In this document: positions 23,867 through 32,812 of the stretch, in pieces
Layout: every line of letters starts with the position of its first letter
Numbering within the stretch: the first letter of the stretch is position 1
Assembly (NCBI RefSeq): GCF_003711515.1
Contig: NW_021167086.1
Span: forward strand, 891,149-955,148
Length of the DNA: 64,000 nt
Direction of reading: 5' to 3'
Source of the DNA: Sodiomyces alkalinus F11
Lineage: Eukaryota; Ascomycota; Sordariomycetes; Glomerellales; Plectosphaerellaceae
Program-made: the position numbers and the translations under genes
The notes under the pieces: generated by a model
What the model was told of the DNA's origin: nothing
Database searches by the model: none
Seen by the model: only the letters and a program-made list of their open reading frames with translations

Positions 23867-26419
23867 TCAACACCACCGCTCATGCGGCTCCCTCCACTGA
23901 ACACCCAAAATGTCAAAGATGCGCCTCTCGTCGCGGCCCTCGACCAACTCCCCGTCCGTGACCTTGGCGCGGCCAGGACCCCGCAGCACATCCCGGTACA
24001 GCCCCCGCTGGTTGAGGCGCATGCCCTTTCTGGAGGCGAGGAGACGCATGCTGCGGTTGAAAATGTCGTTGCCCGTGAAGTAGATGAGGGCGGCGCCCAG
24101 TTCCGTCTCGGGCACGACCAGGAAGTCGATGCGCCTCCAGATCGGCGGCCGGGACTCGGTGGTGGCAGTAGTGTTGTCGCCGTCAGTTACATTGGCATTG
24201 ACATTGGTGCTTTTCCTGTAGCGGCTTGCCACGGACAAGGGAAGAACGCAGCACCCGTGCCATTTCCCGCCGCCGCCGCCGCCGCCGTCCCCCGCATGGC
24301 GATGCCGTGTGGCCGCCAATGTCGCAACGAGAAAGCCCTGCGCCTCCAGGGCCTGCGTCAGGGCGCGCAGCAACGGGAAGAGCTCCCCCGCGGAGGAGGT
24401 CCCGGGCTTGGTGAGGATGAAGTCGATGTCGCCGCTCGATTCGGCGCCGCGGCGGTAACTGCCCCCGACGATGAGGCCCATGTTCGGGTCCACTTGCGCG
24501 GCGGCGGCGCGGACGACGGACGCCAGGGCCTCGACCTCCCAGCGCGGGATGCGCGTGTTGAGGTCGTCGAAGTGGTCGATGCCGACCCGCTGGCTCGCCG
24601 ACAGCCTGGCCTTCGCGCGGAGGTCGTCGAGGGTCCGGTACCCCTGGGCCACCCAGCGGGCGGCCTGGGCGGTCCCGACGCCGTAGATCTTCAGGAACAG
24701 CTGCAGGGCCTCGTCGGCGGGGTCCTTGGACGCGTTTTCGAGCCGTTGCAGCCTGTCGGTGGCGACGATCTCCTCGATCTTGTCGGCGAGCCGCGTGCCG
24801 ACGCCGGGGAGCCGGATGGCCTGCGCGGCCGTGGTGATCTTGGTGCGCTGGCGTTTGAGGAGGGAGATGACCTTGCGGTAGGCGATGGGGCGCCAGGTGT
24901 CGTTGGTTCGGCTGTAGTAGTCGCACATATGTTGGAGCACCTCGATGGTGCGGGCGTTGGGGTTTTCCCGGTGGCCGACCTTGGTGCCGGCCCTGTGGCA
25001 GGCGAACCTGTCTTCCCAGGTGATGTCCTTACGGTTGCTGGACCTGGTCGGTCTTTGTTTCTTGGGACTGCGATCATCCGCCGAGCCGTCATCCGAGCTT
25101 GCGGCTTGCTCCGATGCGTCGTGGGGACCGGCTTCCTCTTCGTCTTCCTCCAACGGCAAACCTCTCAGCTGCTGCATTTGGGAGATGTACTCGGATAGCT
25201 CGTCATCCCGTTGTATAGGTCCTGATTCGGATGTTCTGTTGCCTCGTTCCTGGTCTCTAGAACCTCGCCGTTCCACTCCAGAGATACCATTCGTGGAAGT
25301 GCTGGGCCAGAGTTGCGATGAGCTGCCATCTTCTTCCCGACCTTCTTCCCTGTCGCTCTTCTCCATCGACTCCTCGTCCCTAGACGGAGTCCCTGGAGGT
25401 GGTACATAATCACAGCGCTTCGGATTATTGGGAGCAGGTTTCAGTGGGAGGGAGGAGTCGGCGGGGGGCGAGGGCTCAGCAGACTCCACCAGAGGCTGCT
25501 TTTTCGACGACAAGTCCGGAAAACCTGTCACGTAGTACTGGTTCTGGTTGGGGTTCAGCAAGTTTCGGAACTCGACGCAGTCCAAAGGATAGGTCTCGTT
25601 GACCAGGACGGCCGACGGGGCGCCGTTAGCGGACGAAAGGATAGGTTCGATGTTCTTCCAGCAGAGGCTCTTGTCTACAATGATGTGCGAAGCCTGCTTC
25701 AGAGCTCTCGTCCAAGTAGCACCATGCTCCTGGGCCTTGCGGATGCGGATCCGTCTGGCAGGGGCGATGTCGTCGTTGGGGATGAAGTAGAAGGAAAAGC
25801 CCTTGAATATTTGTTGGTTTTCGGGAACGAGCTTGATGGCGGCGTCCCTCTTCCGCTTCTTCGGGTTCGTGGATGTGGCTGCGGCTGCGGCCGGGAATGT
25901 GGCTGAACCGACCAGACGGGGAGGGAAGAGCTGTCTAGCCAGCGGATTCGGATTCGGAGTCGGTGTCGGCGCCGGTGCCGAGATGGTCCTGGATAGACGT
26001 AGCCGGCGAGAAGATGCACGCGTGGAGTCTGGGATGCGCGATTCACCGGTGGTACTTGGACCCCGGCCATCTTCGTCTTGGACTGCATCACCGCATCTGC
26101 TCGCCGGCCTGTTGATCTTGGCCAGCGGGGTTCTTTCAAGAATGGGAGTTGTCGCTGGTCGAGAGGAGTCTACTGCTACTGCTGGAGATGGTGAGGATCG
26201 AATATTCTCTCTGGACGAAGAAGAGATGAGAGCCTTCTTCGGTGCTCTTTTGGTTCTTGACCGGAGAGCTTGCTTCCATCGTTGCCTGTCCTTTTCGGTC
26301 TCGTCATGAACCCCAACCCCATCGATATCTTCGCCACCCGAGTCGCTCAACTTGCTCAGTTGGTCAAGCTCTCGGAAGAAGGCCTTCTTATCCTCGAGTG
26401 ATGGCTCCCTGAAGTGCAT
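23867..26419 (-). CDS. POL4: DNA polymerase family X, POL4 / lambda type
   Basis: One open exon of 850 residues. Family X polymerases of this type fill gaps in non-homologous end joining and base excision repair in the nucleus. Domains in order: an acidic/Ser-rich N-terminus; a BRCT-like domain (about 200-300, FKGFSFYFIPNDD ... HIIVDKSLCW); a Pro/Ser-rich linker; the helix-hairpin-helix 8-kDa lyase region (about 490-560, YRKVISLLKR, LPGVGTRLADKI); fingers with IYGVGTAQAARW; the palm with GGSYRRG (about 651) and metal-binding Asp pair SGDIDF (about 660); and the third Asp in RRIDFL (about 761). YFTGNDIFNRSM matches the sugar-selecting YF motif. A Gly-run and Asn/Thr-rich insertion sits between the second and third Asp. 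The ATG at 26419 follows an acceptor-like TTTCCAG, so a short upstream exon or a leader intron is possible. Confidence 0.93.
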   Translation of the reverse strand: MHFREPSLEDKKAFFRELDQLSKLSDSGGEDIDGVGVHDETEKDRQRWKQALRSRTKRAPKKALISSSSRENIRSSPSPAVAVDSSRPATTPILERTPLAKINRPASRCGDAVQDEDGRGPSTTGESRIPDSTRASSRRLRLSRTISAPAPTPTPNPNPLARQLFPPRLVGSATFPAAAAATSTNPKKRKRDAAIKLVPENQQIFKGFSFYFIPNDDIAPARRIRIRKAQEHGATWTRALKQASHIIVDKSLCWKNIEPILSSANGAPSAVLVNETYPLDCVEFRNLLNPNQNQYYVTGFPDLSSKKQPLVESAEPSPPADSSLPLKPAPNNPKRCDYVPPPGTPSRDEESMEKSDREEGREEDGSSSQLWPSTSTNGISGVERRGSRDQERGNRTSESGPIQRDDELSEYISQMQQLRGLPLEEDEEEAGPHDASEQAASSDDGSADDRSPKKQRPTRSSNRKDITWEDRFACHRAGTKVGHRENPNARTIEVLQHMCDYYSRTNDTWRPIAYRKVISLLKRQRTKITTAAQAIRLPGVGTRLADKIEEIVATDRLQRLENASKDPADEALQLFLKIYGVGTAQAARWVAQGYRTLDDLRAKARLSASQRVGIDHFDDLNTRIPRWEVEALASVVRAAAAQVDPNMGLIVGGSYRRGAESSGDIDFILTKPGTSSAGELFPLLRALTQALEAQGFLVATLAATRHRHAGDGGGGGGGKWHGCCVLPLSVASRYRKSTNVNANVTDGDNTTATTESRPPIWRRIDFLVVPETELGAALIYFTGNDIFNRSMRLLASRKGMRLNQRGLYRDVLRGPGRAKVTDGELVEGRDERRIFDILGVQWREPHERWC

Positions 26420-27259
26420 GAGGGATCTGGAAACGTCATGAGAGGAGAGACGGTAGTAGTGTGAGTGTGAGACTTGGAGGTGTAATTACATGTCAGATCG
26501 AGGTACAGCGACGGTAAATGAAACCGAAAAAAGAAAAAGACGATAAAGAAGAAGAATAAAGTGTACTTGAGGAGGGTTACCTCTGAATATATAACCGAGG
26601 CTCGTACAGGCACATTATTTGAAGACGCAGATGCAGTGTCACTCCTGTGGAAGTTTGGAGGTGTAAGGTGTTCGTTCGTGAGGTGTTCGCAGGCAGAAGC
26701 ACGTGCCAAGTGCGTAAAGGGCATAAACACACAGTAATCAGTGGGGTCCCGTTGGAAACTCGCTTGATTGGTTGCGACAAGCTCTACACGTGTATCCGTT
26801 CAAAAGTGACGATTATGTCAGCCATTCCCTCGACCATCACGAACTTGCGGATTCCAAAGGTCAACTTCTCCGGACACTCAAAGGAATTATTTGACGGTTT
26901 CTTTAAAAACAATTTGGTTGGACCAAGTCATCCAAAATCAATGCACAGGCTATGTAGGGGGGTAATGCCCTTTGCTTTTCCCAACTGCAGTCACCCGCCT
27001 GTTCCCAAAATTTGGCCCTAATTTTGCCCCTATATTTCTTTCTGCGTGTATATATACATACGGATACGCTCGCTGGCAGTCAATATACAGGTAACAACCA
27101 TGTTGCAGAACATATATACCTTGAGGTACCTTATATAAGTACCTTATGAAATACAATTAAACATCTCGGTACCTTGATAAATAACCGACCAAGCGTCAAG
27201 GCCATGGCTTGAACCCACTACCTTACCTACCACAACCTCAACCAACCCCCCTCCATGCC
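26420..27259. other. Intergenic region between POL4 and ammonium transporter genes
   Basis: On the minus strand a donor-like CAGAG/GTAACC (about 26576-26585) and the acceptor TTTCCAG just before the POL4 ATG could bound a leader intron of about 150 bp. Both gene 5' and 3' flanks lie here. Right of about 27115 there are repeated GGTACCTT motifs. A possible short element with TAGGGG ends at 26954-27032 is treated under findings. No gene supported. Confidence 0.5.
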
Positions 27260-29100
27260 TCATCGAGGTTGCGCATAGGGGTTGGGGGAATACTGCGAAG
27301 ACGACCCCGCAAAAGTGCGAGCATCCATCAACGGGATATGGTTCTTCTCCACCGGGTTGAAAGGCACCGCCATGCTCGAGTACGCGCTATCGGCCTCGTT
27401 CTCGACATCGTTGAGCACCTCCCTCGTCAGCTCGACGTAGTCGTACGCGAACTCGCCAATCTCGGCGTCGTCGATGCCCAGGATCTCCGCCTCCTCGCTG
27501 GCCCGCAGGCGCAGCCCGGGGATCATGTTCAGCAGGAACAGGATGAGGCAGGTGCCGACGAAGGAGTACAACCCGCCCGCGAACGAGTCGGCCAGCTGGT
27601 AGACGAGCTGCATCCAGTTGCGGTTCAGCCAGCCGCCCTTGATGACGGTCGTGTTGTCCAGCGCCGCGATGTAGTCGGCCGCGAAGAAGGCCGTGCAGAT
27701 GTTGCCGACGAGGCCGCCGATGCCGTGCACGGCGAAGATGTCCAGGGCGTCGTCGATGCGGAGGAGGAACTTGAGCTTGGTGGCGTAGTTGGCGAGTCCG
27801 GCGCCCAGGGTGCCGAAGATCAGGGCGGACCAGAGGGGTACGTAGCCTAATTAATGGGTGAGTCGGGTCTCTTTTATCGTCTACCGTTTCTCTTTTTTCT
27901 TCTTACCTGAACCTGGGGTGATGGACACAAGCCCCGCCACGACGCCGGAGCAGAACCCCACCGTCGACCACTTCCTCTCCAACCTGTAGTCCAGCACGCA
28001 CCACGTGACGCCACCGATGCAGGCCGACAGGTTGGTGACGGCAGCGGCCATGATGGCGCGGAGGTTCGCCGACAGGGCAGAACCCGCATTGAAGCCGAAC
28101 CAGCCGACCCAGAGGAAGACGGTGCCGATGACGATGTGGGTGACGTTGTGCGGGCGGTAGTTGAGCTCGTGCGTGCCGTGGCCGCGGCGCTTGCCGAGCA
28201 TGACCGAGTAGGCCAGGGCCGCGGAGCCCGAGGCGATGTGGACGGGCGTGCCGCCGGCGAAGTCGAGCCCGCCCATGCGGTTGGACCAGCCCGACGGGTT
28301 CCAGGACCAGCAGGCGATGGGGTCGTAGATGAGCGTGGCCCACACGAACATGAAGATGACGCAGGGGAGCATGCGGCCGCGCTCGGCGACCGCGCCCGTG
28401 GCGAGCGCCACCGTGATAGCCGAGAACATGCCCTGGTAGATGGCGAACATGAGGTCCGGGACCGTGTCGGACCCGACGGACGGCCGGGCGAGGACGCCGC
28501 GGAAGCCGAAGTTGGCCAGGTCGCCGATGAAGGGCCCGGCCGTGTGCGAAAAGGTGAGGGAGTAGCCCCAGAAGAACCACTGGATACTGGTGATGGCGGC
28601 CGACATGACGGAGAGCCAGATGAGCGACAGGGCTGATTTCCTGCGGGCGAGTCCGGAGTAGAAGAACCTAGGGCGGGGGCCTGGGTCAGCTATACCGAGA
28701 TGAGGAAAACAAAAAGAAGGCAATATAAGAAAAGGAAGGGAAAACGAAGGGAGGAAATAGAACATACCCGACACCTGGAATCATGAGCATCACGAGAGCA
28801 GTGGCCATCATCGTCCAGGCAATGTCACCAGCCTGTGCAAGGGGGCAGAGAAATGGTCAGCATGAAAGAACTCGGTCGAAAATATGAAGAGAAGAAAAAA
28901 AAAGAAGAAGAAAAAACATCACACATGAGGGCGAAAGATAATGGACATGACAATCGAGAATGTCTACTAACCTCATACCACACGTTGAGATCATGTTGAA
29001 GCGGGTTGCCGCCTGAATCCCCTGTGCCATTGTAGGGAAGCTTAGGGATATAGTTGAGGTTGTCAAGGTCGATTCCTTCGACCGTGCCGCTTGTCGCCAT
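27260..29100 (-). CDS. Ammonium transporter, Mep2-type (Amt/Mep/Rh family)
   Basis: Four exons on the minus strand: 29100-28972, 28832-28768, 28667-27907 and 27846-27260, giving 513 residues and closing exactly in frame. The protein is a plasma-membrane ammonium permease with the usual ~11 membrane helices. Key motifs are FFYSGLARRKSALSL, IQWFFWGYSLTFS, the signature DFAGGTPVHIASG, and DIFAVHGIGG. Both pore histidines of the Amt twin-His pair are present (about His208 and His359). In yeast this marks the Mep2 class, which also acts as a starvation sensor; Mep1 and Mep3 lack the first His. The cytoplasmic tail (about 430-513) carries the conserved LGIDDAEIGEFAYDYVE segment. Paired GATA sites lie about 400 bp upstream, consistent with nitrogen regulation by AreA-type factors (inference). 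Introns are 139, 100 and 60 bp. Confidence 0.93.
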
Positions 29101-29500
29101 GTTGTCTGTGCCGGCGAAGCTGCCGGCTGACGGATAATGCTGGACGTCCCAGATGCAGAGGCAGAGATAGTGTCACCGTGGTGTAGCACACGGGCAGCCG
29201 CGGCCGGTGCTGACCCACAGCCGGATCCGTGACGATGGCAGACGCTCCGGGTCGCTAATAACCGGGCCGTGAAGGACGGGGGAAGAAAAAAAAAGAAAAG
29301 AGAAAAAAGAAAGCGTCGAGTAAAAGGCACTTTGGGTCCCACGAAGCCACGCACGATGAACTTGGCGGGCGCTATGTGTGATTAAGGTACCTATCGGTCA
29401 ATGTATCGTATCGTAGGCGGCCTTCAGCTTGGTGTTTACCAAGCCGCGTCTGCACCCCGTCAATGGTTTGTCGACAACCCCCCGGCGCAATAGAGAGCGA

Positions 29501-29513
29501 GATAGGCGATAGG
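29501..29513 (+). promoter_or_regulatory. Paired GATA sites, candidate AreA/NIT2 binding
   Basis: Two GATAGG words (29501-29506 and 29508-29513) are separated by one base, about 400 bp upstream of the transporter ATG. More TATC words on this strand lie at about 29391-29412. Closely paired GATA sites are the known preference of fungal nitrogen GATA factors. Binding is inferred only. Confidence 0.35.
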
Positions 29514-29823
29514 AAAGAGACGAGAAAGGAGATGCAAGTTCAAATGAGAGGGTCGTCGCAGAGCGGGAAGGGTGAGAATAGCTGAAGGGAGAAGGATTTG
29601 ACAGGATGCGAGATGTCCAAGAAATTTTGGTAGAGGAAGACTGGGGGAAGGAAGTCTCAAGAGTGACGGCAGACGGCAGGCGACGGCGGCGCGTTGATCA
29701 AAGACTGACGGTGCGCCTGCAACGGACTGGTCCGGTTGGGATTGAGTGGTTTGGGTGCTCGTTTGGGTGAGGGTAGGAACTGCTTCAGCGGGCGCAAGGG
29801 ACGGGTAGTGCGGGCGTTCGGCT

Positions 29824-29851
29824 GTGGGTTGTGGGTTGTGGGTTGTGGGTT
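29824..29851. repeat. Four tandem GTGGGTT heptamers
   Basis: Four perfect 7-bp units in the upstream region of the transporter gene. Not telomeric in this organism type, where the expected repeat is TTAGGG. Confidence 0.85.
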
Positions 29852-29896
29852 GGGGGAGAGACGGCTTAATAATAAATAATAAATGCTCGACTTTTT

Positions 29897-29936
29897 CTTC
29901 TTTTCTTCTTTTCTTCTTTTCTTCTTTTCTTCTTTT
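29897..29936. repeat. Five tandem CTTCTTTT octamers
   Basis: Five perfect 8-bp pyrimidine units. On the transporter's minus strand this is a GA-rich tract, about 800 bp upstream of its ATG. Confidence 0.9.
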
Positions 29937-31146
29937 CCGGCGTACAATTCACCCGTCCATCTCCATCTGTTCAGAAGACCCAAGCAAGATACGTTGTAAC
30001 ATGAAAATGAAGTACCCCCGGTCGCTTCTTGCACCTGCACCTGCGAAGGCTTCCAATATAAATATCCGTCCGTCCTCCGTCGCCCTCGCCTCCTGTCCGT
30101 CCCACCCACTCGGTACTTCTTCCGTACCAGGTATAGTTGTAGTCTGGCGTGGGTGGCCACACTTGTTACGAAGTAAGTGTACACTACTTTTCTCCGTCGT
30201 ACTGATTGGCGATCTTCTCCCTTGACTTGGAACCCCCGTCCAGGGTTCAGGTTTGACCCGCCACTGTGATGGGTGGCCAAGCCGTGCCCTGAGCAAGGAA
30301 CACTCCTCACTTTTGACGGCAAGGGAATAAACAGATCCAGTTTCCGTCTTCTTTACCATTTTTGACGAACGAGTTGGGCAAGTCGATACGATGCATCATG
30401 CCAGTACCAGACCAGACCTTTAGCTTACTTTTAGGTTAGGTACCTTATAATACGGGGGGTACTTCCCGTGATCTCCTATCTCTGGAGGTGGGGGTCTGAG
30501 TGCTGACAGGGGGGTCCGAAGATAACAAGATAACAGATAACTGCATGTGGTGAGAGACATGTCCACGTACTGAGTAATGTACCTCAGGTATTAATGACAG
30601 ACATCTCTCTGCTCGATAACCCACGACAGGAGGTCAATGCGAAAGTCTGCAAAGGACCCTCACTTGTTCGATGATAATCAGATATTCGGAAAAGCCTTCA
30701 TGTGGATTCTCGTCCGTGGCCTTGTGTTTCGACAAGCTGGAGAAATTCACGCATCGTCCTTCTGGTACGAAGCATCGTACCTCAAGGTACTGATGCACTA
30801 ATAAAGGAAGGTCCAAAGTATCGGGAGCATGTCGTCTGTGTAGATAAGTCCGTTGTGTGTGATTGGTCAGCTGCGTCTTCCCCAGACCCGATCAGTAGGA
30901 GCTTGGTCTTTGACATTTACGACGTTATTACTAAGTAAGGTATTGTGTGTTTACCGTACAACGTACAGAAGGAAAACCACCCCAAATGCAACTTTTGCGC
31001 TGTGGCGGACAACCCGTTCTGATCAACAGCTGCAACAAAATCCTACACGTGTACAACATCACGCAATACAACCCCTCCACTATATCAAGTCGCCACCTTA
31101 AATATCCGCCGTGTGACCACCATACACGTAGTGCTCCAGGCCGTGG

Positions 31147-31783
31147 ATGCAAACATCCAGCCCGAACCAGCCGCCCCCCCCCCCNNNNNNNNNNAAAAAA
31201 AAATCCCCGTCCCGAAGCGCAGCTACGGGACCGTCAAGATCACCACACGCGTCGAACGCTCCTACTCCAACCGGCGACGCATCCAGGTCCTCGAATTCCT
31301 CGAGCTCCATCGTATCCCCATCACCCACACTCCGGCTCCGGGCAGGCCGCCTCTACGGGAACGAGAACGGGATATCGGGGAGTCGGGGAGGAGAGAAGCG
31401 TCGTCGCCCCAGGGTACCGACGACCGACCTATCTTGAAGCTAGCAAGTATTTCATGGTCCCGGAGTCGACAATAGAGAGCTGGTGGAATAGGAAGCACAA
31501 GATATTGGGAATTACGGGAAGCGGTTCTGCTGCTTCGCAGACGCAGAGGCCGATGTCCGATTTGGGTCGCGCCGGGGAAGGGAGGGGGGGGGGCACATGG
31601 CGATATCGGAAGCTTCCACAGTATCGGGTGCAGCCACAGCGTCATAATCAACGCGAATGCCCCCCTCTCGAGAGTTCCTACAGCATTATCCTCCGATGCA
31701 TTACCTATCGTCCCATCGGATTAACTTCTCTGTTAAGCCAGTTTTCACCCAGTTTTCACCCTGAAGGAGTGCCCACTGTTTAA
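31147..31783 (+). CDS. Putative HTH (psq-like) DNA-binding protein, interrupted by assembly gap
   Basis: Probable small gene. A candidate ATG at 31147 (MQTSSPNQPPPP) leads into a C-run, the 10-N gap (31185-31194) and an A-run, so the frame across the gap is unknown. After the gap one frame reads KRSYGTVKITTRVERSYSNR, then RRIQVLEFLELHR. A GTATCC donor at 31312 and a CCCCAG acceptor ending 31412 would remove 101 bp and continue as YRRPTYLEASKYFMVPESTI then ESWWNRKHKIL. That resembles fungal helix-turn-helix proteins with an EVLxFLxxHR ... EASxxFxVPxSTIxxWW pattern, related to transposase-like or psq DNA-binding folds. The tail ends at a stop at 31781-31783. Function is unknown beyond likely DNA binding. 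It could also be a decayed transposase relic. Confidence 0.45.
31185..31194. other. Assembly gap (10 N)
   Basis: Ten N bases flanked by a run of C on the left and a run of A on the right, likely a homopolymer-induced break. It falls inside the candidate HTH gene. Confidence 1.
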
Positions 31784-32812
31784 CTAACTATTTTCCTTTC
31801 TTTTTTCTTTCCTCGTCGATTGCTACCCCTAGACTGAGTGGCTGTGGTTGTTTGAAACTTCCCGAGGAGGGGGTTGATAACACCAAACGTACGGTCACAG
31901 CGTCCGTCTCCTTCGTCTTTCACCTCTCCACCCGCTATCATTAGGCACATCCATCACCTATCTAATTATCTTGAAGCTCTGGTTTCTGATCAACTTCTCG
32001 CGCGCCTCTCCCCACTGTAACCTCATTTCTTTTGTCCCAGCGTGTAACCCTTATCTCTACCTCACCCCTATCTTCCTCTCCTCCTCCTTCACACCTCGCA
32101 TTGTCACAGGAGATGAGATAGGAAACGCCTCTACTCCATAGTCAATGTGACCTACCCTGCTTCCATTCGTCACGCCATCTGCCCGATACTCGAGATCGTC
32201 ATATCTTACGAAATAAAATTTAATTATTTACTCCCTCTTATCTATTGTCCCCTATGCCTTGGATCATACAGTTACTGTACCAACCCCCCTTCTCCCCCTT
32301 CTTTGAATAGTCAGACACATATCCGTTTGTGGGCGGGACATCGCCGAAAGCGAACATGGGTTGTTGCCTATCACCTGAAAAGTACTCTCACAGCTCTAAG
32401 CCCAAGTAATGCGGATGGCTAAAGAATATGGGTTGCGTCGGGAGAGCTACCTAGTTCGGCAGTCCGTCCGCATATTGCCGACTATCTCCGAACACCTGAT
32501 TTACCCGCCCGTCAACTCGGGCCCTGAAATGGATGATAGTTCCTGCATACCTGCCGTTTAACACAACCCCACCAATTCCTAGCTGTCGGGACAATCCTCC
32601 ACGTGAGCTTAGCCGAGCCGTGACGTCGTACGGTGTGTCGATGGTCGTAGAGCCAACAGAGCCAGCATGAAAGCTTCCGCCCGTCTCGTTATCCATCATG
32701 TCCCCTCTCGCGCCGGCTAATGTGATTCTACTCTTTCCCCATCTCTCTCTTACACCACGCCAAACTCGGATGGCCTTCCATGGTGGGAAACCTTGGGCCG
32801 GCCGTTCGTTGG
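31784..32812. other. Intergenic region downstream of HTH gene and MED16
   Basis: Convergent 3' flanks. Pyrimidine-rich sequence at about 31795-31815 and 32020-32100. The frame 32451-32957 minus strand overlaps the MED16 end and is a shadow. No gene seen. Confidence 0.6.

Larger units (their letters stand above)
29101..31146. other. Intergenic region upstream of ammonium transporter
   Basis: Promoter side of the minus-strand transporter, with purine runs (about 29280-29315 and 29515-29530), GATA motifs and two short tandem repeats listed separately. The open frame 29657-30322 minus strand reads through the CTT repeat and has no motif. About 30400-31146 shows no gene. Confidence 0.55.

Noticed and set aside
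23882..25198. 438-codon plus-strand frame opposite POL4
   Set aside because: Antisense shadow of the polymerase coding exon.
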